Shown here: piece by piece, positions 8,478 to 18,977 of the stretch
Numbering within the stretch: position 1 is the stretch's first letter
Layout of the letters: the number at the start of each line of letters is the position of its first letter
Source of the DNA: Metallyticus violacea
Lineage: Eukaryota; Arthropoda; Insecta; Mantodea; Metallyticidae
Length of the DNA stretch: 64,000 bases
Assembly: GCA_030762175.1 (NCBI GenBank)
Contig: CM060831.1
Coordinates: 141,859,001-141,923,000, forward strand
Direction: 5' to 3'
Made by a program: the position numbers and the translations under genes
The notes under the pieces: model-generated
The model's database searches: none
Told to the model about the DNA's origin: nothing
The model's input: only the letters and a program-made list of their open reading frames with translations

Positions 8478-10142
8478 CAGCGTGTATCAGAATAACTATT
8501 CCTAATTTTTTCGGTGCTTTAGAGAACGTGAAAATAAACATTTTTAAAAATAAATTAATGTCCAAAAATACTTCGTTTTCAAGTTATTGTAGTATGAAGA
8601 AAATGAAGAATGAATCTCAACTTGGAAATTTACTTTATTTGCTTTCTATGGTTACACAGTAACTTTTGTTTTATCTAATACCAGATATTAAGAAAATGAT
8701 ATTTATAAACTATAGGAACTGTTCAAAATTCCGACCACCAGTATCGACTCTCAAAGTATAACGCTGTATGACTGAACGAAGTATCCGTGGTCGGTTACTA
8801 AGACCGTCAAGCAAGAATAACTCTAGCAACTAATTCTTCTAATGTGCCGATAGGTGTTTCACAAACAATGGACCGCCACGGGTGGCCGAGGTCGTTAAGG
8901 CACGGACTCGTGAGCGAGAGGTCTAGGGTTCGGATCCCATCAGGACCGTCCTCCCTGACTGGATTTTTTTCAGATTTTCCTCAGTCCTCATAACTGGCAA
9001 ATGCCGGGGAGGTACCCTAAACTTAGGCCTGGGACGCTTTCTTCCTTAAAAAATATCCTTCCCAATTTATCATTTCATCTCGTGCATCACCAGTGTCCAC
9101 CGCCTGTGGTGCCTCAGTAGTAAAAAACGGGCGTTAAACACTACTAAAAAAATTGATTTAATAGGAATCCAAACACAAAAATCAACTGGAGAACATGCTT
9201 GACCTATTCTCCCTATCAAAAGATTCGGAAAATGCACATTTTAATGATTTTGACAATTTAAGCCGAAATGTGAGAGTGCACCGTCGTGTTGAAAGAATGT
9301 TTCTTCTAATATTAATCGGAACTCTTCAAGTAGCCTCGAAAGCATTTACACAAGGAAAATATCACAAATATGTTCATTTAATCATAATATACGGCCCCAC
9401 TAGAAAGTTATTAAAAATGCAACCCAAATATTTACAGAAAACTTCCACTAATTGTGCAAATTCTCCACAGTTTTAGGATCAGTGCCACTCCAAATGTGAC
9501 TATTGTATTAAAAAGCTATCTCTTGAAAAACATGCTCTTCTGTCCATAATAATCGTCCAGCAAAATCAGGCTCAATGTTAACGGTATGTAAATTGTTGTC
9601 TGTTAGGATAATCGTCTGAGATTAATGTTGTACTGTATGAAATGAATGCTTTTCTAACTCACTTAAGACTCTCCATACAGACATGTAACTGCGTACTCAT
9701 TGAATGGGCAACAGCTCGAGTGCTTGTTCGTGAATTATTTTCAAACCTCGGCAGAACCTCATCTTCAAAGCATAATGTTCTCACAGTTAAATTAGCTCCT
9801 GGAGTTATTTTCCTTGCCTGGAACTGCCCACTATTTCGAAGACATTGCTTCAGTCTTGAAAATGTTATATGCCGAGGCGTTGAGAGTGTGCCTCCTCGCA
9901 GATTCGCTTTGTCAAATTACCATTACCGTAACCTGCTTCAAATGGCTTATTTATATCGGCAAACTCAATATTTGCATACTGATGCATTTTAATACCATGA
10001 AATGAAATTAAAAATCTTACATAAGATGAGTGACGAACTCTTATCTTTTATATTGTAAACGAAACATTTCCTGGTGCTATTTAAATTACGAAAAAAAATT
10101 TCACGTCGTCTATCACATCAGAAAATTAGGAGTAACATCCTG
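8478..10142 (-). mobile_element. Tc1/mariner-superfamily element with inverted ends, interrupted by SINE-A
   Basis: The ends are TA-flanked and inverted: ACAGCGTGTATCAG...TATTCCTAATTTT at 8478 and the complement of ACAGGATGTTACTCCTAATTTT at 10142. The minus strand encodes a decayed DDE transposase. N-terminal ADINK..E.GYGNGN-like sequence lies near 9,950, NSHIWSGTDPK near 9,490, SVNIWVAFL and a FFQHDGALSHF block (second catalytic aspartate) near 9,290, and FPNLLIGRIG near 9,230. The C-terminal GGRNFEQFL lies near 8,720. The SINE-A at 8873-9152 separates the catalytic part from the C-terminus. Without it the element is about 1.39 kb. Stops and frameshifts make it inactive. It belongs to the insect family with a helix-turn-helix and DENPHA-type block, judged from motif order. 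Confidence 0.7.
8873..9152 (+). mobile_element. SINE-A copy, full length
   Basis: tRNA-derived SINE with a Ser/Leu-tRNA-like head: A box TGGCCGAGGTCGTTAAGG, B box GGTTCGGATCC. Then come the family body blocks TTTTCCTCAGTCCTCATAA, AAATGCCGGGGAGGTACCC, CTTAGGCCTGG, TTTATCATTTCATCTCGTG, and the 3' domain CACCGCCTGTGGTGCCTCAG ending GGGCGTTAAACACTACT plus A's. It is inserted in the Tc1/mariner element at 8478-10142. Confidence 0.85.
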
Positions 10143-12217
10143 TATTAATATATCGTCAAAAATTTGCTTATCACATTACATTAATTATATATAATGTACA
10201 TTGATGTTCGGCGACTATATAACGATCTGTTTTAAAAGTAATTTCCTGGTTGAGCTCTGATATTAGTCTAAACTACAGAGAGTTTTTATAGTATCCTGGT
10301 TAATTATTCTTTTAACACTCTTAAAGGATTTCATAACGCAACATAACTTCAAACTGCAACGAAGATGCTAAAAATAATGGGTTAATATGCCCCAAAACAA
10401 GCATTTTTATAACACTGTATTAAAAACTTAAACATTAAACAAAAGACTTTCAAACCGTAAGTCTGGAGCAAGGTGAAACCCCTGACCATCGGAAACTGAA
10501 CGTTATTGCCACCAGTCCGTGCATTGCACTGCAACAATCATTATACCGAGGCCAGAACCGAGAGTTTGATTCATGTGACAGGGTTAAAGAGGTTTGAAGC
10601 AGCAATTTCACTCCAGAAGAATTGGTATAGCTCAGCACAACTAAAACTGGTACCTGGAAAGAAATATTTTTAGATGGATATAGTTTAACATAATTTCAAG
10701 CGTGGTATTTTTTTCGAGTGGGATGTTACAGTATTTAACTATAGAAGCATTAGGGCGACCTCAGTATTGTTAAACTTTATGTAAAGTCTCGCCTCTACTT
10801 TAGTCGCTTGATAAACGCCACTAGGTTAAGAGCGAGTTCCACTAACCAAGTAGGACCACACTGCTCCAGCAGGTTACAAACTCTTTGTTTATCCTCTCTA
10901 CGCCTGACTGATTTCCTCTTGCTTGTTTCTGCGCGTCATTTGTTTCTTGTTGCTAAAGCCCAGTAACAACGCAAGCGCACTTGCTAGTATAGAACGAGTA
11001 ACTACGCACGTTTGCCTATGGTATACATAATTTCTCGTAATAAAATAGTAGTCTTGATTAAGGGATTCAGAATGGTTTTTAAAAGGTGTCATTTTGTCCT
11101 TTTCTTATATTCCAAATTTGTTACAAAATAATATCACCTGAAATATTTGCTAAGACTGTTTTCCCATAAAATATTTAATAAAAAGTATTAATATTTAGGT
11201 GTACATATATTTCAATATTATCGTATTTACGCGAATCTAATGCGCCATAGAATGTAATGCGCACTCCAAAGTTCAAATTTAAAGTCATAATAAGAGCTTT
11301 TGACTTACTTGTACGGTGTTTTAGAGATTATCCCGTCCGCTTCATAAAACAATCAGGACATTAGAATTTATAAGTGGACTTTTGTTACATCTTGAAGCAC
11401 GTAGGACAAAATCCATCACTCGTGCTATTGCCAGGACAATTGGCGTACGCCAAAGAAGAAAACGTTATTTCTTATGGTGTCACTTGTCACAGGTTGCTCG
11501 TTCTTCCTTCTTTCATGTACGAATTCCAAAGCTTCTGCATCGAACTCTCTTCCTCTCTTTCTGTTACCATTTATTTCAACATAATGAATTACTTAACGTT
11601 TAAAAGTAGCATCATAAAATGTTCTTCTTTATTTGCCCTCCATTTCGTGACTATTTAAACGGTCTATGTAATAATAGGCTAACAATAAATGTAACGAAGT
11701 CGAGAATTGCAGCAATGCATTATGGCGTAATGAACGGTAAATGTAATTGAGTTACCGGCGAACTAAAGAACGGATTTGCACTCGAATCTGTACGCACCAC
11801 AATTTTGAATACTAAATTTGCACATATCAATGTTACATAATGGAACGCCATTCTATATTTTTAGCAGTTTTCTTCATTTTTATTTAGAAGTATGACTGTC
11901 TAGTGTTAATTATCCGAACTATAGATGAGTAAACAAACAACGGAATAGCGGAAAAAACAAATGTTTGTTTACTCCTGGACCCATTTCCACAAAAGTATCT
12001 CTAACAATTACAAGATATTAGTGCTGGTCGTTGCAAAGTATAGACTTGTAGCTTTCTGTTGCACAGAAGAAGTACAAAAGTGGTAAAGTATTACTAAAAA
12101 ATTACAAGTGACGTCATATAAGAGCAATGTGGACGAAGAGCTCTTTCCCACACGTCGCCATACCTTGAATTACCTTATGTCTACTCCTTAGGGATGTTTA
12201 ATGCACAGAGCGGATTA
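10143..12217. other. Intronic stretch, no supported feature
   Basis: AT-rich. Frames at 10450-10638 (minus) and 11374-11658 (plus) show no known motif. The stretch near 11220-11300 contains paired GCGAATCTAATGCGCC / ATGCGCACTCC motifs that could be a transposon end, but I could not find a partner end. Confidence 0.35.
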
Positions 12218-12498
12218 TACCACTACGGGTGGCCGGGGGTCGTTAAGCGCGGACTCGTGAGCGGGAGGTCTAGGGTTCGAATCCCGTCAGGACCGTCTTC
12301 CTGACCGAGGTTTTTCCAGGTTTTCCTCAGTCCTCATAAATGGCAAATGTCGGGGAAGTACCCTAAACTTAGGCCTGGAACATTTCCTTCCTTAAAAAAA
12401 TTCCTTTCTCAATATATCATTTCATCTCATGTATCATCAGTCACCGCCTGTGGTGCCTCAGTAGTAAAAACGGTCGTTAAATACTATTCAAAAAAAAC
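12218..12498 (+). mobile_element. SINE-A copy, full length
   Basis: The head TGGCCGGGGGTCGTTAAGCG and B box GGTTCGAATCC are followed by the complete family body and the 3' domain CACCGCCTGTGGTGCCTCAG, with tail CTATTCAAAAAAAA. Confidence 0.85.
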
Positions 12499-12889
12499 TT
12501 TCGCTAATACTTAGCACATTTGAATCAACTGACTCCTAAAATCATTAAAAATGATAACAAATTTTGCGTTAGTATTTGAAATTATCGATATTGCCAATCT
12601 TTAGAGAAATTTATTCAAATCACCAGTGCCCGACTAATACTAACACTTAGTGAAAAATCACTTTTACATTTGTAAGTATGGAGTTGTAAAGTACAAGTGT
12701 AGCAGAAACCTTTGTGCAAGAGAATTTTACTAACAACTACAAGTCCATACACTTGTAATGTATTAGACCATACTTTTGTGGGCCCTGATGTGACCTATAT
12801 CATATTATAACATATCACACCAACTCGGGATGAAAGTTGGACACTTTAAATGAAGGCACAGTTTAAATAAAAATTTCTGTCTGTCCGTT

Positions 12890-12915
12890 TTTTTTTTTTT
12901 TTTTTTTTTTTTTTT
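12890..12915. repeat. Poly-T run
   Basis: About 26 T residues. It may be the A tail of a minus-strand retroposon, but no recognised body adjoins it. Confidence 0.85.
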
Positions 12916-12959
12916 CCCGCGGTGCTTAAATTTTAATGGCGACAATCAAATGCGCAACT

Positions 12960-13402
12960 AATAAAGTTTAGATTGGAACGAAATGATCCAGAGAGACTGT
13001 TAAGCTGGTAAGTAAAGTTGTTTTTAATGTTAGCCAGTATTCCATCCCATATGCATGTCGAAAAAAACACGTGGTCTTCTTGCTGATGCTGTGAGTGAAA
13101 GGGCGATGCAAATGTGGTTTGTGAAGCTCCAGGAAGGCAACGAAACCTCGAGCATGAGCCATGGACAGGGAAACGAGCAACAATGGATAACGAGGCGCTC
13201 TTAGAGAATAACAGTCGAACTTGCGAGGTGTAATTGGTGTATTGCTCATCATGAACTACTGCCAGCTGGCCAACACAATCAATCCATTGTGTACACTAAC
13301 AAGCTGGAACGCGTGCACGAAAATTAAGGAGCCCTGCACTCGTAAATCACAAAGTTATTCTTCGCATGATAATGCAAGATCATATACAGCTAATGATGAC
13401 TC
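12960..13402 (+). mobile_element. Internally deleted mariner fragment, plus strand
   Basis: On the plus strand, sequence like ERAMQMWFVKLQEGNE (about 13,095-13,145; the acidic/aromatic linker after the DNA-binding domain) is followed after a short gap by the block that reads YCQLANTINPLCT and AL-V-N-H-K (about 13,250-13,350). In intact mariners this lies just before the HDNARPH motif, and a damaged HDNARSYTA does follow at 13,366. The catalytic first-aspartate block is absent, so the middle third was deleted. It is broken in all frames. Confidence 0.6.
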
Positions 13403-13404
13403 TT

Positions 13405-14212
13405 GAAGATATTATCTCTCTTGGTTGAGAGACCCTAGTGCATTCACCATATTCTCCACACGTGCACCATCAGAGTATCGTCTTGAAGACAGCAATTTCA
13501 AACCTTTGCCGAGCTGAAAACTGCATTGGATGATGCCTGTTTTGCTGCCCGGGCTTGATTGCAGTAACCCTAAAGTGTCCCATAATGTGATCATCTGCTT
13601 GCCCGGAGGTAGAGCAGCACGACATGTTTTTGCATGAGTTGGACTTTTTTCTGTGTCAGTGATCCATGCATGACTCATCACCAGTTTCTCCAAAATCTGG
13701 ATCTTCATTTGGCATTTCCAGGTGCCGACAATAGACTTCAATACTTTTGTGCTTTCACGTCTGTGTGAAATATCGCGCGCGCACCTTTTTCTTATTAAAA
13801 TCTTCGTGAATAACTCTGTGCACGGTTGCGCATCCGAGGTCTGTCATGACATTCCAGATCATCAAAGGTTATGCGCCTAACAACCATAATCAATGTAAAC
13901 CTAACCTCAATGTTCCTGAGAGACCGCGATGTTGATGCAGGACTTGTGTGCAGATTCCCTGCCGCTGCCGAACCCATTGACCCAGTTGCAAACGGTCTTC
14001 TTGACTACATATGCAGTCGAATGTTTGAATTTCTGCAAGTTTTACATCTTCCTTCCCCAAAAACATTGCATCTACCTATTTTCCATGTCTTTCTCTACTT
14101 GCCAACAAACTAACACTGTCTTTTCGCTTCACACTGCTTACAACCGTCATCTAGCGTCCATATAATGTACTTGTGTCAGTATGCCCGTTGGTTGCCCGTA
14201 TTCGTAAAACAC
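13405..14212 (-). mobile_element. Mariner fragment, minus strand
   Basis: On the minus strand the sequence reads through a block like WITDTEKSPTHAKTCRAALP (about 13,600-13,665), then the W-D-T-L-G region that follows the first catalytic aspartate. Further upstream (13,795-13,977) lies a basic HTH-like stretch. The remnant meets the plus-strand mariner fragment tail to tail at about 13,405. No inverted ends could be paired. Confidence 0.5.
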
Positions 14213-14599
14213 CCTTATCGTAAAGCATTTCCGAACGCCCTTCCTACATTAAGCTAAAGCAAGCATCCGGTTAGAAGTATAACGCTCAAAGACGTTTATC
14301 AAATTATGGAAATTACAATATTTTATGACCATTAGCTTCCAACGCTGCTACAATCGATATTTTAATATTTTTCTTCGGTTATTAAAATATGTAAGTGTAG
14401 ATCTGTAGCTCGTTTGTTAGGACATGCTTTTTTTCTTTGTTTTGTATTCAAGTTACAATTGAAAGAAAAAATGTAAAGGTGCAGTAAACCATTTAAGCAA
14501 TGCTATCAGACAACAAAAATCAAAGCAACCCATTTCTTCAGCTTCTATTAGAAGGTGAATGTCTATAAGATAAATATAAAGATAGCCTATTGTGTGCCT

Positions 14600-16180
14600 T
14601 AAGGGTAAAGGTCTCCTAACAAGTAGGGAAAGCTCACTTTTTCCTAACGTGGTGAGCCATTCCACGCTAGTTATTCGTATGCTGTTTAAGACACTTTGAC
14701 TGATTAGTTCTTTGGTTACTCCATTTCTCACTGCACTAGTTGCTTCTCGAGAGATTTCCATTTTTTCTCTTCTTCTTGCTACTCTTGACCAATCTGGACC
14801 TGCAGGTTCCTTGAAGAGGTCTGTCCATTTTTTTGGGGGGGTCTGCCATGTGTCCTTTTTTCCTATCCGGGGGTCCCACATGGAGATCTTGTAGATATAT
14901 CTATTGTCCTGCATTCTTGCGACGTGACCGCTCCATTGCCATTTGCTTCTGGTAGCTATTTGTGCGATGTCTGTTGTCTGAGATTTGTTGATACTATAGG
15001 TATTTTGTCCTTCAAAGCTATTCCCAGGATCTTGCGTTGCATTTTTCATTGGCATATTTGAATTTTGTTCTTTCATTTTTCTGTTATTGGCCTTGTTGGC
15101 ACCCATATAGTAATACAGGGTGTACACAGGTTTCGAGCGTTAGTTAGTGTTTGATCTAGCAATATAAACTTAAGGGCCCAAAGTGCTCTCCAGATTAATA
15201 AGATCCTTTTTTTTTTTTTTTTTTTTTTGCACTTCTTTTTACCATTTATCATGAAAAGAAATCTGTTGTCCTAGGTATGTATATTTGTTCACATATGTGA
15301 GAACTGTTACTGTTCCATCTATTTTTATTGGGGTTTCAGGTCCGTTTGAAATTAACTATGTCTGCAGTTTGTTTAGGGACAGTCCTGCATTTTTGCTATG
15401 CTCACATAATTGTTCCAGCATTGTTTGTAGTGCTTTCGGTGTTTTGACGAAAAAGACCACATCATCGGCAAAACTTAAATTTGTTAATCGACTGCCGTTT
15501 ATGTTGAGTCCGAATTTATTGTGCCAGTTCATTTTTCTGAATATATGCTCCATTACACAGGTGAAGAATTTGGGAGAGATTGGATCGTCTTAGCGAATTC
15601 CTCATTCTGGTCGGAATGGTTGTTCTTCTCCTGTTCTAAATTTCGTGAAACTTAGACTATAGATTCTGTGTAAGATACAAATGTACTTTTGAACTGCTAC
15701 AGCGTGTAATATGCTTGTATGTTCGACTGGGTCGAAGGCCTTGCTATAGTCAATATAGGCAAGATATAGTGTTAGATGGAATTCCTCTGCTTTTCGCCAT
15801 CAACTAATTTATAAATAGAAGTTTCTTACGGGCTTAGGAGTCCAAACGTTTCATCCCCAACTGCGGAGGACATCTTCAGTGGCGAAGTCTGAGTCTTTCA
15901 AAATGCCAGGACCTTCGCCCAGAAGACTCAGACCTCGGCATTGAAGATGTCCTCCGCAATTGGGGATGAAACGTTTGGACTCCTTAGCTCCAACAGACCA
16001 CGGCTCCTAAGCCCGGAAGAAACTTGTAGTTATAAGTCTGACTTCGGCCGTAAAGGTTCGGATTACTCGCAACTAATTTATAGTTTGGAGATGCTCTATT
16101 TTGCTGAATCTTGTACGGAAACCCGCTTGTTCTGGACTCCTACAATAAAAATTAAAAATAAAATATATCTTGGAACAATG
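14600..16180 (-). mobile_element. RTE-like non-LTR retrotransposon (LINE) remnant with reverse transcriptase
   Basis: On the minus strand, from about 15,770 down: DYSKAFDPVEH (reverse transcriptase motif A), a damaged GIR-DDPISPKFF (motif B region, with stops), and LTNLSFADDVVFFV with the catalytic FADD (about 15,440-15,485). Then LSLNKLQT and a thumb region follow, and the C-terminal RSKWQWSGHVARMQDNR ... PPKKWTDLFK tail typical of insect RTE-type elements ends near 14,700. A run of 18 T's (15,209-15,226) and several stops interrupt it. The 5' part (endonuclease) is missing. Sequence resumes for about 100 bp beyond the foldback element at 15,814-16,069. Confidence 0.75.
15814..16069. mobile_element. 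Foldback element inserted in the LINE, 13-bp target duplication
   Basis: Two arms of about 70-100 bp are near-perfect inverted repeats. GTCCAAACGTTTCATCCCCA (left, 15,840) recurs inverted as TGGGGATGAAACGTTTGGAC (right, 15,961), and the GGAGGACATCTTC / GAAGATGTCCTCC pairing continues inward. An outer GGGCTTAGGAG / CTCCTAAGCCC pair lies beyond, with a short right-arm-only stretch in between. The loop is about 30 bp. The 13-bp direct repeat CAACTAATTTATA flanks the element (15801-15813, 16070-16082). It has no coding capacity. Confidence 0.8.
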
Positions 16181-16342
16181 TAGCTAATATTTCAAGAACT
16201 ACAAAAGTAAAATTGATGGCACTTAAATAGTTACATTTGTGTAATCCTTTAGTGTTTTATCAATATCTGCTTCTCTAGTTCTTGTTATCATATTTAAATA
16301 GTAACAATTAAATATGAACATGCATGTTCAGTGCTGAGTTGA

Positions 16343-16612
16343 CCACCACGGGTGACTGAGATCGTTAAGCGCTTACTCGTGAACGGGAGGTTTGAGCTCG
16401 ATTCTCATCAAGACCGTGTTCTCTGACTGAGGTTTTTTCCGGTTTCCCTCAATCCTCATACATAGCAAATGCCGGGGAGGTACCCTGAACTTAGATCTGG
16501 AACGCTTCCTTTCTTTAAAAAAAAAACACTCCTTTCCCAATTTATAATTTCATCTTGTGTATCTCAGTGTCACCGCCTGTGATGTCTCAGTAGTTAAAAG
16601 AGTTAAAAGAGA
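16343..16612 (+). mobile_element. SINE-A copy, diverged
   Basis: The head GGGTGACTGAGATCGTTAAG and family body (CCTCAATCCTCATA, AAATGCCGGGGAGGTACCC, TTTATAATTTCATCTTGTG) are present. The 3' domain is CACCGCCTGTGATGTCTCAG. The B box is damaged (TTTGAGCTCGATTCTCAT). Confidence 0.8.
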
Positions 16613-16629
16613 CTACAATGCGTACTAGG

Positions 16630-16985
16630 AACCCATAAAAACTGAAATCTAGCAAATCTAGGAACCCCCTTAACAGAAGCAATAAACGTAATTAAAGAAA
16701 TGCGTGAGAGTCCCAGAAGATTTCCTGGAAATGTTAGAACTGATCTTGAAATGAACTTAAGGCCGGGGTCCTTGATGGGAAACAATTTTGAAAATAATGA
16801 AAATACTACATGGAGAGATACAGGAAATGCAGGGACGGGAGCTAATCGGATTGTTTGTTTTAAATATGTTCCACTCGTATCTTTGGAGATTGAGAAAAAA
16901 ATTAATATTTGAAAGTATTTTAGTGATAAGAACATATTTTGCAATGGACAACATAGAAAACGTTTTTGCTATACAGTAATTTTAA
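16630..16985 (+). mobile_element. Possible hAT transposase C-terminal remnant
   Basis: A plus-strand frame reads TPLTEAINVIKEMRES, then about 60 residues on VPLVSLEIEKK followed in a shifted frame by a block like K-Y-F-S-D...N-G-Q-H-R. The order (a helical linker, a small residue-rich loop, then an S-x-E-x-E-K element and a YK-x-I-L-S-D-R-like stretch) resembles the dimerisation region of hAT transposases. The match is by eye and weak. It could also be an unrelated pseudogene. Confidence 0.3.
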
Positions 16986-17937
16986 AAGGGACAATAGTTT
17001 ATAGGTAGTAAAGGGCACGATAAAAATACATTTAAAAATAACAGTTAAATTAAAGTAAGTGCCTCTTAAACGCCTATTTGAATTGTACGTGCCCATTTAA
17101 ATAACTATTTGAAATATTTTTACTGCCTTTTTGGCTTCCTATTTAACATTTTTTTTTTTACCTCCCACATGTTACACCTCTGCCCACGCTTAATAAAACG
17201 GATTCATCAGCTAATGCACGAATAACCCTTATTAGAAATGATTATTACAACAGAATAATGGCAAATTGCCTCTATCCTTCATGAAAATATTTTCTCTTCC
17301 CACAGTGAACAGGAATCGAACGCTCTGTGAACTGTTTTGCCCTCGGTAACCACGTAACAAATGAGTTCGTAGAAAACATAAGATTAACATGTGTTCTAGT
17401 TTTTAATCGAAAACGCTCGACATCATTGCGGTTTAGCGAGAAGTGACGTAATAGTGAAAGGATGAAATAATAAAAGAGCAAGAGCTGAAGTCACTGCCAG
17501 GACTGTGTCTCAGGTCTTTTGCGTCACCACTTAAAAGCTTGACATTCAGAAACACTCGTGCCCTGGCGTTGCCTCATTAGTTTCGCGACTCTGGCAATGA
17601 GACGACGGGAGTTATACTGTCCTGTAATTGCTTTGCTGAACTTCTGTATCAGAGGTCTTCCGTTTAGACCCCTTCGTTTTTTTCCCCTCTCTCTCGTTTA
17701 TCTCTGCTACAGTTATTAACAGACACGTGCGGACTTGGTAAAGTATTTCAAGTAGCACTTGCTAACACATGGCAAAATGGAGAAATTCCTGTTTTAACTT
17801 CACAGCTATAAAATAACTAAAGAAGCAGCTCACAGATTCCAAATGTAACTTCTAATTTATAATTTCCATTTTAACATACTTTATTATTTTTTATTATTAT
17901 TATTGTTATTATTATTATAAGTCAAATTTATTAAACA
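16986..17937. other. Intronic stretch, nothing recognised
   Basis: AT-rich with a more GC-balanced patch at 17,480-17,660. No exon signature with matching phase and no repeat family was identified. A short TTA-rich tract lies at 17,886-17,920. Confidence 0.35.
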
Positions 17938-18075
17938 GATTACACGGTGACTCAAGCAATAACACTTGGAACTTTAGAGGTACCAGGTTCAAACCCCTTT
18001 GGAGTGGCTATCCTAGCTTTCGGTTTTTTCCTGGTTTCTCCTGGTAACTGAAATTAAACTTAAGGCCCACGTCCA
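17938..18075 (+). mobile_element. Possible third tRNA-derived SINE (SINE-C)
   Basis: GGTGACTCAAGC (A-box-like) followed 35-40 bp later by CCAGGTTCAAACCCC (B box) suggests a tRNA-derived head. The downstream body (TTTTTTCCTGGTTTCTCC, CTTAAGGCCCACGTCC) differs from SINE-A and SINE-B. It is a single copy in this window, so family status is unproven. Confidence 0.4.
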
Positions 18076-18178
18076 TTAAAATATGAATATAATATGTCTG
18101 TTACAAACATAATCATAATATTTTATGTATTGTACTTAGTCATTTATTATATTTATTTATGTATTTGTTTGATGTACT

Positions 18179-18286
18179 AAGTAATTATACAATTATCCAC
18201 AAAATTTAACAGCAAGTAATTATACAATTATCCACAAAATTTAACACCAATATTATTATTGTTGTTAACAATAACAATAATATTGG
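18179..18286. repeat. 35-bp tandem duplication followed by a 40-bp palindrome
   Basis: A 35-bp unit beginning AAGTAATTATACAATTATCC occurs twice in a row (18179-18213, 18214-18248) with one or two differences. It runs into CCAATATTATTATTGTTGTT paired with its near-complement, ending AATAATATTGG at 18286 (18 of 20 positions pair). No coding content. Confidence 0.85.
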
Positions 18287-18440
18287 TAACGTCGGTGCTT
18301 CAGAAGACACCATATTAAAATATTACAATCTTATATCCTTTAAAATTTACCATACACATTTCCTTTTAAATTAAAACACTACTACAATAATACACCAAAC
18401 AGGCCTTGTACTTAGTTACGTAGACACCTTGTATGTATAT

Positions 18441-18441
<1 letters not shown>

Positions 18442-18474
<33 letters not shown>

Positions 18475-18736
18475 TAGAGTTAACGCCCGTTATTACTACT
18501 GAGGCACCACAGGCAGTGGACACTGATGATACATCAAATGAAATGATTAATTGGGAAGGATATTTTTTAAGGAAGGAAACGTTCCAGGCATAAGTTTGGG
18601 GTACCTCCCCGGCATTTGCCAGTTATGAGGAGTGAGGAAAACCTGAAAAAAAAAAACTCCAGTCAGGGAGGATGGTCCTGGTGGGATTCGAACCCCAGAC
18701 CTCCCCGCTCACTAGTCCGCGCCTTAACGACCTCTA
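18442..18736 (-). mobile_element. SINE-A copy, minus strand, with long poly-A tail
   Basis: The tail appears as about 33 T's (18,442-18,474). After it come the inverted 3' domain (ACTACTGAGGCACCACAGGC), the body (GGTACCTCCCCGGCATTTGC) and the head ending with the inverted A box CGCGCCTTAACGACCT. The long, nearly pure tail suggests a fairly young copy. Confidence 0.85.
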
Positions 18737-18977
18737 AATATATGTTTGTAATACGATATAACTGTAATTTGTAGGTTGTATGTGAACAAAAGAGGAAGTC
18801 GCTGGCGTTAACCGCCTGCAGTAGCTTGGAGCCCGGGAGGGCAATATAAAATATTTACTGTAGGTAAAATGAACCAGAGGGTGGAGTGTGGCGCCACTTT
18901 TTAAAGAAACTTTTAAATTCATTAAAGTGCTCTGACTCCGACCAGTGGTTTTACAGCTAGCCTTTTAAACTGCCCAA

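Noticed and set aside
14712..14894. Plus-strand frame inside the LINE region
   Set aside because: It is the opposite-strand shadow of the LINE C-terminal tail.
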